From Saccharomycodes ludwigii (lineage: Eukaryota; Ascomycota; Saccharomycetes; Saccharomycodales; Saccharomycodaceae), in assembly GCF_020623625.1 (NCBI RefSeq), contig NC_060204.1:62001-126000 (forward strand): a stretch of 64,000 bases of DNA, in the 5' to 3' direction. Numbering within the stretch: the stretch's first letter is position 1; each line of letters begins with the position of its first letter. The notes under the pieces were generated by a model. That model made no database searches. It was given only the letters and a program-made list of their open reading frames with translations, and was not told the origin of the DNA. Shown in pieces: positions 57,243-64,000 of this stretch. Position numbers and translations under genes: made by a program.

Positions 57243-59984
57243 ATGCGTAGGAATATTTTAAAAAAATCTTTATTTTTTCTAGCAGCTTCTTTGATGGAAA
57301 TAGTTTCATGCTCTCCAACAATTATTGATATCGATGTTCCCTTTGTTAATTACATAGATACTTTCTATTATTTCGATGGTGATAATGACGGGCAGGTTAC
57401 CGTCAAACCACGTGACAACGGGTTGTCTGTAATCGTCCAAAATTCTGATAACATCTGTGATGTTTTGAAAACTGGCAGCATTGTGTATACGATGGATGGC
57501 AAAGAAGAAACCACAACCTTAGTTACTTGGGATAGCGAATTTTGTGATGTTATTACTTATAATGGCCAAAAGTTGAACTGGAATAACGTATTAGTTTATG
57601 CATGTGATGATTCCTCCGCTAGTTCTTCGTCCACAGTTATTGAATCTTCATCTACCGCCATTAGCTCTGCCTCTGCAGTTGAATCATCTGCCGTTATTGG
57701 GTCTTCATCTACAACCATTAGCTCTGCCTCTGCAGTTGAATCATCTGCCGTTATTGGGTCTTCATCTACAACCATTAGCTCTACATCTGCAGTTGAACCA
57801 TCTTCCGTTATTGGATCTTTATCTACAACCATTAGCTCTGCCTCTGCAGTTGAATCATCTGCCGTTATTGGATCTTCATCTACAACCATTAGCTCTGCCT
57901 CTGCAGTTGAATCATCTGCCGTTATTGGGTCTTCATCTACAATCATTAGCTCTGCCTCTGCAGTTGAATCATCTGCCGTTATTGGGTCTTCATCTACAAC
58001 CATTAGCTCTACATCTGCAGTTGAACCATCTTCCGTTATTGGATCTTTATCTACAACCATTAGCTCTGCCTCTGCAGTTGAATCATCTGCTGTTATTGGA
58101 TCTTTATCTAAAACCATTAGCTCTGCTTCCATGGTTGAACCATCTGCCGTTATTGGATCTTTATCTACAACCATTAGCTCTGCCTCTGCAGTTGAATCAT
58201 CTGCCGTTATTGGATCTTTATCTACAACCATTAGCTCTGCCTCTGCAGTTAGAACGTCTATTATTATAGAACCTTCATCTACAACTATTAGCTCTGCCTC
58301 TGAAGTTAGAACGTCTATTGTTATAGAACCTTCATCTGCTTCTATTGGATATGCCTCTGCAGCTGGGTCATCCAATGGGGACTTTGTTTCCTCTTTAAGT
58401 TCCATTTATGCTTCTTCTACTTTATTGAGCTTTTCATCCATTCCTGTGGATGCTGAATCGTACAGTATTATTGATACAGCCTCTCATACTCCTAATAACT
58501 TTTTATCTTCCTCAAGCGTGGTTTACAGCTCTTCTGTTTTGCCAAGTTTATCTGTGCCTACGGATGTTTTCAAATCATCTAGTGATATTGCAGCTTCTAT
58601 TACCACGACTGGATCGAGTAGTTCTACAATTATCTCTTCGGAGTCTTTAAGCTCTAATTATGACAATTTCAATACAGGATCTTCCTTTGTTTCTGTATCT
58701 ACAGCTCTATCTCCTGATCCTATTATTACCTCTTACTCTTTACCATCAACATCGATTATTATTTCTACTTCATCTTCCTCCTCGTATATTGATGACAGTA
58801 TTACTTCTACAGTCATTTCTAGCACTACCATTCCAGCTACCGCTTCGCTTTCCTCTTTGCCTCATAGCAATTCCGCAATTGACTTTAAAACGGGTTCAGA
58901 TATTGCTTATACTTCCGGTAATACCGCAGGAGTTTCGGTTCCCTCCTCACATGCTACCCCCATTTCATTTTTTTCTGTTAGTAACACAAATGGGAATACC
59001 ATTACCGGTGTTATTTCAGGTTCTGAAACCATAAGTACTCCAGATGTCTCGCATACAATTTCTATGAGTACCAGTAGAGTACAAACGTTTGTTCTTCAAA
59101 CCTATATTACTACCATAGACAATACCATCACCTCATATACCACCTATTGTCCATTAACCACTGGATCCACGCATTCCTCATTATATAGCAATAGTAATGC
59201 TGCTACCGTTAGGGAAAGTATAGCAGTTGTTGGACCTGCACCAATAGCCACTTCTTATGTTACTAGATATGTTACAGAAAACACTAATTCTGGTGAATTG
59301 GTTATTGCCCGCCCAATAACCGTTAAATCGGTTGGTACTAACAGTTTATCAACTAGCACGTATGTCACCTATACAACTGTTACTATTACTACCGAAAAAC
59401 AGCAAATCACCTCTGAAACTATTGATTTGGGTTTAACTACTGTTTGGGAAACTATCACCTCTTGTGCAGGTGTTAGCAGATGTGTTGTTACTAGTTCTCC
59501 ACTTGTTTCCAGTATTACTTCACCTTTATCTGCTACTACCACCAATACCGTCACTTCTTGGGAAACTTTATACGGAAACAATATTGTAACCTCTGTTCCA
59601 TACAATGTTATTCATACTGCTTTTGTTCCAGTTGTTTCTACCAGTACGACGGTTTCTGGTATTGTAACCCCTACAACCATTAGAACTACACCGTTCGCCA
59701 CTGTTGCTACTGCCATTCAGGGTTCAGCTACTACTATAATTACTTCTATTATTCAACAACAATCTAGCAACAACAACAACAACAACAACTATATTTTAAG
59801 CACTCAAGGGGTGAGTAGCGTTGCCGGTACCAATAGGAGTGGTACTAATAGTAGTAACACTTATGGTAATGTTGTTACCACGGGTGGCATTTCTATATAC
59901 GAAGGTAAAGCCAACAATATTATTTTTAGTAAGGTTATAAGTTTATTAGTTGTTGGAATTTTAAACACTTTTTTAATTATTTAG
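57243..59984 (+). CDS. Repeat-rich GPI-anchored cell wall protein (adhesin-like)
   Basis: 913 residues from the ATG at 57243. Signal peptide (about 1-22, ending in SCS), a unique N-terminal domain of about 100 residues with three cysteines (DNICDV, EFCDV, YACDD), then twelve 19-residue Ser-rich tandem repeats (ISSASAVESSAVIGSSSTT type; 57660-58343), a long Ser/Thr-rich stalk, a TSYTTYCPLT motif common in yeast wall proteins, a second Thr-rich part, a poly-Asn run and a hydrophobic C-terminal tail (about 18 residues) for GPI attachment. I do not recognise the N-terminal domain, so ligand is unknown. It is extra to the SRO9-GFD2-GRX1-LSB5 order of S. cerevisiae. Long open frames on both other strands here are repeat shadows. 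Confidence 0.88.
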   Translation: MRRNILKKSLFFLAASLMEIVSCSPTIIDIDVPFVNYIDTFYYFDGDNDGQVTVKPRDNGLSVIVQNSDNICDVLKTGSIVYTMDGKEETTTLVTWDSEFCDVITYNGQKLNWNNVLVYACDDSSASSSSTVIESSSTAISSASAVESSAVIGSSSTTISSASAVESSAVIGSSSTTISSTSAVEPSSVIGSLSTTISSASAVESSAVIGSSSTTISSASAVESSAVIGSSSTIISSASAVESSAVIGSSSTTISSTSAVEPSSVIGSLSTTISSASAVESSAVIGSLSKTISSASMVEPSAVIGSLSTTISSASAVESSAVIGSLSTTISSASAVRTSIIIEPSSTTISSASEVRTSIVIEPSSASIGYASAAGSSNGDFVSSLSSIYASSTLLSFSSIPVDAESYSIIDTASHTPNNFLSSSSVVYSSSVLPSLSVPTDVFKSSSDIAASITTTGSSSSTIISSESLSSNYDNFNTGSSFVSVSTALSPDPIITSYSLPSTSIIISTSSSSSYIDDSITSTVISSTTIPATASLSSLPHSNSAIDFKTGSDIAYTSGNTAGVSVPSSHATPISFFSVSNTNGNTITGVISGSETISTPDVSHTISMSTSRVQTFVLQTYITTIDNTITSYTTYCPLTTGSTHSSLYSNSNAATVRESIAVVGPAPIATSYVTRYVTENTNSGELVIARPITVKSVGTNSLSTSTYVTYTTVTITTEKQQITSETIDLGLTTVWETITSCAGVSRCVVTSSPLVSSITSPLSATTTNTVTSWETLYGNNIVTSVPYNVIHTAFVPVVSTSTTVSGIVTPTTIRTTPFATVATAIQGSATTIITSIIQQQSSNNNNNNNYILSTQGVSSVAGTNRSGTNSSNTYGNVVTTGGISIYEGKANNIIFSKVISLLVVGILNTFLII
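57660..58343 (+). repeat. 57-bp coding tandem repeat, 12 units
   Basis: Units start every 57 bp from 57660. Units 1-10 are near-identical; 11 and 12 are diverged (VRTSIIIEPSS type). Units 3 and 7 share the same variant (TSAVEPSSVIGSLSTT), so a four-unit (228-bp) block appears to have been duplicated. Confidence 0.95.
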
Positions 59985-60058
59985 GAACCTAGTAACATAA
60001 AGGTTTACTATGAGGAATAAATAACAATGAATAATAGTTATTAACACATTATTTATTA

Positions 60059-60104
<46 letters not shown>
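60059..60104 (+). repeat. (AAAT)n microsatellite
   Basis: About eleven TAAA units between the convergent wall protein gene and GRX1. Confidence 0.9.
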
Positions 60105-60105
<1 letters not shown>

Positions 60106-60133
60106 GTTATACATATAAATTTATGAATAAAAT

Positions 60134-60553
60134 TTAGGCCAAAGCTTTTTCTAATAAAGCATCTAATTTACCAGAAGAATCCAAACTTTGTAAATCGGAG
60201 TTACCACCGATATGTTCGCCCAAAATATAGATATTTGGAACAGTTCTTTGATGGCTGATTTCTTCTAAAGCATCTTGAATTTCAGAGCCATTATCCAAAT
60301 TGTTTAACTGTAAGATCTTGATCTTGTCCTCTGGAATTTTCTTGTCTTCTAATAAAGTTTTCAAAGTAGCTTGGCAATATGGACAGTAAGTTTTAGAAGC
60401 AACAAAAATTTTGTTGTTAGAAATTAATTGTTTTACTAATTTGATAGTTTGAGCGGAGACCATTTTGTTTTCAGTTTTTTTGTTTTTGTATACCAAGTTC
60501 CTTACAATGAATATGATTAATAGGGTGACTAATAAATAGTTGAGATCTAGCAT
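60134..60553 (-). CDS. GRX1: Dithiol glutaredoxin Grx1/Grx2, with optional N-terminal membrane/targeting extension
   Basis: 139 residues from the first ATG (60553), or 109 from the second (60463). Glutaredoxin domain with active site T-C57-P-Y-C60, the TVPNIYILGEHIGGNSDL glutathione-binding block. It reduces disulfides and glutathionylated proteins using glutathione. The extra 30 residues form a hydrophobic segment (LLVTLLIIFIVRNLVY) plus Lys-rich tail, like a signal anchor or mitochondrial sequence. An in-frame stop (TAA) directly precedes the first ATG, whose -3 base is T (weak), while the second has A at -3 (good), so leaky scanning could give two isoforms, as reported for S. cerevisiae GRX2. 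GRX1 (YCL035C) and GRX2 (YDR513W) are the duplicates. Confidence 0.95.
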   Translation of the reverse strand: MLDLNYLLVTLLIIFIVRNLVYKNKKTENKMVSAQTIKLVKQLISNNKIFVASKTYCPYCQATLKTLLEDKKIPEDKIKILQLNNLDNGSEIQDALEEISHQRTVPNIYILGEHIGGNSDLQSLDSSGKLDALLEKALA

Positions 60554-61117
60554 TTACTGAATATCAACTTTTTTTTTTTTGTAAACTTTTTTCCTTTAAT
60601 TTTGAGTTTAAAGGAAATTGTAATAAACAAAACCAAGAGAAAAAAAAAATATATATATATATAAATATGTACATGTATATTTAAAAGAAGGGGTGAAAAG
60701 AAAAGACGGTGTGCTCAATGCAACAAAAAAAAAAAAAAAAAAAACAAGGTTGATGTCCGTTGTCCGTTGTCTTTGATATCCCGAGAAAAAATAAATGGGT
60801 TAAAAATAAAACAAAATAAAATGCAACAAGTAAAATTAATTGTTTATCATTATTGATAACAAGCAGCCTGGATTAATGTTCCATTAAAGCTTAATCTATG
60901 CTGTTTGTTTTTATTCTTTTTGCTCTTCTTCTTCTTCTTAAAGGATATACCAAAATTATATAACCTTCCTTTCTCTCCCTTACTAGATAATATTACGGCA
61001 AGTTAATCTTTCAGGAAATAGATAATAACAACAATTATCCTGCACAAAACAAACAAACAAAAAGTTAAAAGAATAAATAAACATTAACATAAATATATAT
61101 ATATATATATTAGAAAA
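60554..61117. promoter_or_regulatory. Divergent promoter region GRX1/LSB5
   Basis: 564 bp with T12 at 60569-60580, A/TA tracts, a TGTCCGTTGTCCGTTGTC triplication at about 60752-60769, and (TA)n just before LSB5. No clear Yap1 (TTACTAA) site. Confidence 0.45.
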
Positions 61118-62064
61118 ATGGGGTTTTTTAAGGATCATCAACATACTGCAATCACGGAAATTGTTCAAAAATGTGTAGCTGATAGCAATTCTGAATACGA
61201 TTTGGAAGAGTACTTACCTCATTTAATATCACTGATTAAAGATGAAGCAGACACCAAATATGTTTATGTTAACAATCAATTGGAATGTGGTAGAAGTATC
61301 AGAAAATTTTTGAAATATGGTAATCAGAAAAAGCAGTACATGGCTTTGAAATTGTTGAATTTAATCGTTATGCAGGATTTAAGATTTATGGAGATGTTCA
61401 ATGAGTCGAAATTGATTGATAGGTTAACTTGCATTGCTTTGGGTACTGGTGTTGATTCATCTAACGCTGCATATGATTTGAATATAGTTAAACTAACTAG
61501 AAAATGTATCATGAACTGGTGTAATAATCGAAGTTTTGAGGATAAATGTTACAAAGGGTTTTTTACTATATTGAATAAATTAAAGAATAAAAATACCAAT
61601 GGAACTCGTGCTAGTCGTAATGGTCTTCAATTTTTAAATGATTCTGCTGACTCCTCTTTCTATCCGAATACTATTAATAGTAACAACCCTGATGATAGAT
61701 ACGGCATTCCTATTATAGACATGTCTAAAGAGGCCCCAAGAATAAGATTATTGATTAGCGATGCCATCAATTCGTCTGTTGCGTTGAAAAACAGTTTGCA
61801 AATGTTACCACAGGGCAGATCTTCCACCGAAGATGAGCAAGCAACAAAATTTTTTGTTGAGGCTAGAAATATTAGAAGAAAAGTGTTGAGATATTTACAA
61901 CTAGTCACTAGTGGTGAGTTTTTGGGGTCGTTATTAAATGCCAATGATCAAATAGTAGAAGCCTTAACTAAATATGATGAGCTAGCGGTTGATGAAGATG
62001 ACTCTAGTAATTACTATGGAGACAGTGATAGTGAATACGAAACTCAAAAGGCACCACCACCACC

Positions 62065-62106
<42 letters not shown>

Positions 62107-62161
62107 GTTTACAACCCGTGCAGATTTTGACGATCCATTCGGTGATGATAATAGAATTTAA
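61118..62161 (+). CDS. LSB5: Lsb5, VHS/GAT-domain endocytic adaptor
   Basis: 347 residues (S. cerevisiae 354). VHS-type helical domain at about 1-150 (MGFFKDHQHTAITEIVQKCV, KFLKYGNQKKQYMALKLLNLIVMQ), a GAT-like helical part at about 200-285, then an acidic stretch, a Pro5-Gln16 run encoded by CAA repeats (about 62050-62107), and a C-terminal DFDDPFGDD motif that suits binding to endocytic partners. Lsb5 binds Las17 and Arf3 and links actin to endocytosis. Poly-Gln is longer than I would expect in the family. Synteny: YCL034W between GRX1 and MXR2. Confidence 0.94.
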
Positions 62162-62261
62162 AAAAAAATCTATCTAAATATTATGGTATATTATTTCTTT
62201 GTATTTCCTAAAGTCTACGTATATATATATATAATGTATCAATAAACAAAAAACTGTCAAA

Positions 62262-62759
62262 CTATTTGTGTTTGAACTTTAAAGAAGCACTGTTTACACA
62301 ATGCCTGATGTCTTTAGGCAAACCTAATTGTTTGTCCCATCCTTCACCTTTAAAAACATGTCCTAAATGGCCATCACAATTTTTACAACATATTTCTACT
62401 CTTTCCATACCTTGAGAAGAATCTAAATTGTACTTTAGACTGTTGGGTATTTCTTCATAAAAACTCGGCCAGCCACAACCAGACTCAAATTTAGTGTCAC
62501 TTTTATATAGGGGAGAATTACAATTTGCACAGTGATAAATACCTTCTTCTTTATTATATAAATATGCACCCGTATGTGGTCTTTCTGTATATTTATCTCT
62601 CAACACCAATAGTTGTTCTTGAGTTAAACTGGGATTCCATTTACTATTTTTGTTGTTGTTGGACATTATACGCCTTTTTGGTGTTTGAGGAAAGATAGTA
62701 GCAAATACAATATTCCGGTAGGGGCGACGAGTAATAAGTTTACAATGATTTTTTAACAT
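62262..62759 (-). CDS. MXR2: Mxr2, mitochondrial methionine-R-sulfoxide reductase (MsrB)
   Basis: 165 residues. A basic N-terminal presequence (about 1-31, Arg/Lys-rich with no acidic residue) fits mitochondrial import; M32 could give a cytosolic form. MsrB domain: RPHTGAYLYNKEEGIYHCANC, zinc ligands C77, C80, C125 and C128, GCGWPSF at 94-100, catalytic Cys C154 in IRHCVNSASLKF. Repairs the R-epimer of methionine sulfoxide with thioredoxin. Matches YCL033C beside LSB5 in convergent orientation, as here (100-bp spacer). Confidence 0.96.
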   Translation of the reverse strand: MLKNHCKLITRRPYRNIVFATIFPQTPKRRIMSNNNKNSKWNPSLTQEQLLVLRDKYTERPHTGAYLYNKEEGIYHCANCNSPLYKSDTKFESGCGWPSFYEEIPNSLKYNLDSSQGMERVEICCKNCDGHLGHVFKGEGWDKQLGLPKDIRHCVNSASLKFKHK

Positions 62760-63143
62760 ATTTTTATTCTGTTATTTATATTTATAGGATAAGAAGATGT
62801 TTGAATTTTTTCCTATTTATAAATAAGATAAAGAAAAAAAGAAAGAAAGAAAGAAAGAAATAAAAATATCAATTATTAATTTTGTAAGGGAAGACAGAAA
62901 AAGGGGAGCGTATAGACCGAGATGTAGAAAAGAGAAGTGCGCATAGACCGAGATATACAAAAAGTGACAACGGATTAAAAAATAAAAAAATTAAAAAAAA
63001 ATAAAAAAAAAAAAAAGAATGGCAAATACGTGTATAATATTTATTTGTTTCACATCTTCTCAAGTTGTTCATAAGGTAATATTGATAGAAATATATACTA
63101 ATACCACTACTCACTAAAATATAACACGTAACTATCATCATAA
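62760..63143. promoter_or_regulatory. Divergent promoter region MXR2/EMI1 with direct repeat
   Basis: 384 bp. Contains a (GAAA)n stretch (about 62838-62860), a 24-bp imperfect direct repeat (62908-62931 and 62939-62962) and an A-run. Promoter for both flanking mitochondrial-related genes. Confidence 0.5.
62908..62962 (+). repeat. 24-bp direct repeat with 31-bp spacing
   Basis: Two copies sharing ATAGACCGAGAT (62912-62923, 62943-62954), flanked by GCG(T/C) and (G/A)TA(G/C)AAAA. Spacing of 31 bp puts them on the same DNA face. Confidence 0.7.
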
Positions 63144-63428
63144 ATGTCTGCTGATAAAGTTGCTAGCAAAATAGCCATAAAATACCCTACAACAATGAGT
63201 TGTACAGAATGTTTTGATCAACTGACTGAATGTTTTAGCATAGGTGGTCAATTCAGAAATTATTATAGATATGGTAAATTTGATTTGTGTGAAAAACAAG
63301 GCGATAAGTTAAAATTTTGCTTAGCTAATAGTACTGACCCAGTTAAAGTACAGGAATGGTATAAGAAAGAATTAGAGTATAACAAGAAGTACAGAGGTAC
63401 AAGCGATGACGTGTGGGAAGAAAGGTAA
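63144..63428 (+). CDS. EMI1: Emi1 (DUF3128, twin-cysteine mitochondrial-type protein)
   Basis: 94 residues. Conserved cysteines in TMSCTECFDQLTECFSIGGQFRNYYRYG and DLCEKQGDKLKFCLANS, ending in a charged helix with WYKKELEYNKKYRGTSDDVWEER, the DUF3128 pattern. S. cerevisiae Emi1 (YDR512C) is needed for early meiotic gene induction and respiration-linked sporulation and is placed with mitochondrial small-cysteine proteins. No signal sequence. It is followed by STE50 on the same strand. Confidence 0.94.
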   Translation: MSADKVASKIAIKYPTTMSCTECFDQLTECFSIGGQFRNYYRYGKFDLCEKQGDKLKFCLANSTDPVKVQEWYKKELEYNKKYRGTSDDVWEER

Positions 63429-63763
63429 TTATATGTATATATATATATGCCCATGTGTTAATACCTGTTCATAGTTAATCAATGATTTATAATTAAATCT
63501 TGAAAAATGAATCTTAACAGTTGTATATAATTTGACTTATATTTGTAATATTTTTGACTATTTTTAAAGTCAATCAGTTATTATTATTTCCCCGCCTCGT
63601 TTTTTTTTATTTTTTTTTTTCCTGGTTTTCTTTTCAGAGAGACAGAGAAAAAAAGAGAAAGAGAGATAGAGAAAAGAAAAAAAAAAAAATTTTAAATGTT
63701 TGTAACAATAAACCAGGATTAAACCATTTATAATCAAATAAATAAATCAACACCCCAAGTTTA
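63429..63763 (+). promoter_or_regulatory. EMI1 3' flank and STE50 promoter
   Basis: 335 bp; (TA)n near 63434-63449, T-tracts (63601-63620), then a GAGA-rich purine stretch (63636-63680). No pheromone response element (TGAAACA) seen. Confidence 0.45.
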
Positions 63764-64000
63764 ATGTCAAGTGACAATAACAAAATAACTACTCCTTCCA
63801 ATATTGACGATTATTTAAACACTAAGGATGTCTACACGTGGTCTATTGATGATGTTGTTAAGTGGTATGAATTAGTGTACAAAACTACTACTAGCAATAT
63901 TCATACTAATATTTATCCAGAATCTGTTATAGTTAACTTGAGAGAAAATAAAATTGATGGCCCCGTTTTAGTCAAGTTATCTTTAGATGATTGCAAAGAA
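63764..64000 (+). CDS. STE50: Ste50 N-terminal part (SAM domain), cut by window edge
   Basis: 79 codons from the ATG at 63764 to the window end, still open. The sequence carries the start of a SAM domain (VYTWSIDDVVKWYELVY..., then VNLRENKIDGPVLVKLSLDDCKE), as in Ste50, whose SAM domain binds Ste11 MAPKKK in the mating, HOG and filamentation pathways. The C-terminal Ras-association domain is outside the window. Next to MXR2/EMI1, as YCL032W follows YCL033C. Confidence 0.9.
   Translation, partial: MSSDNNKITTPSNIDDYLNTKDVYTWSIDDVVKWYELVYKTTTSNIHTNIYPESVIVNLRENKIDGPVLVKLSLDDCKE

Noticed and set aside
57596-58405. 269-residue open frame antisense to the wall protein repeat (also a 223-residue frame on the same strand)
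   Set aside because: The 57-bp unit is a multiple of three and lacks stops in several frames, so repeats give long shadow frames; composition is that of the repeat, not of a protein family.

Overview
This window reads as a nuclear chromosome segment of a budding yeast. It is very AT-rich, with long dA:dT homopolymers, (TA)n tracts and intron-poor compact genes. It has a yeast initiator tRNA-Met, an intron-containing tRNA-Leu(CAA), and about thirty protein genes that match Saccharomyces cerevisiae families one for one. The gene order is the main clue. Genes that in S. cerevisiae sit on two sister regions created by the whole-genome duplication (left arm of chromosome III, about YCL054W-YCL032W; right end of chromosome IV, about YDR532C-YDR512C) are interleaved here in a single copy. 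That is the pattern of a yeast that branched before the duplication. The base composition and homopolymer load suggest a Saccharomycodes-like species; this is inference, not proof.

Layout. 1-14 kb: SPB1 (3' part), PBN1, LRE1, QCR7, APA1, CAB1, a short KRE28-like gene, RBA50, SNA2. 14.1-17.9 kb: a gene-poor stretch holding a candidate structured RNA island and a tiny, highly codon-biased GPI-type wall protein gene. 17.9-29.4 kb: AGE1, SPS1, an SPS2/SPS22 gene interrupted at a poly-A run, tRNA-iMet, URC2. 29.4-38 kb, minus strand: POF1, FPR2, EMC1, MGR1, PDI1. 38.7-48.5 kb: GID7, ATG22, an ICT1/ECM18-type acyltransferase, GLK1, GRH1. 48.6-50.6 kb: tRNA-Leu with a solo LTR fossil inserted 14 bp upstream of it. 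50.6-64 kb: SRO9, GFD2, tRNA-Val, a repeat-rich GPI-anchored wall protein, GRX1, LSB5, MXR2, EMI1 and the start of STE50.

There is no operon logic. Neighbours share divergent promoters or converge. Functional themes recur: ER and secretory folding (PBN1, FPR2, EMC1, PDI1, GRH1, AGE1), mitochondria (QCR7, MGR1, EMI1, MXR2), sporulation (SPS1, SPS2, EMI1), sugar, CoA and nucleotide metabolism (GLK1, CAB1, APA1, POF1) and the cell surface. I see no cluster that forms a new multi-gene system. The most interesting points are the SPS2 homopolymer frame break, a probable dual-start glutaredoxin, non-HDEL ER retrieval tails on PDI1 and FPR2, the tRNA-targeted solo LTR, two candidate ncRNA regions, and the evolving 57-bp repeat array of the wall protein.
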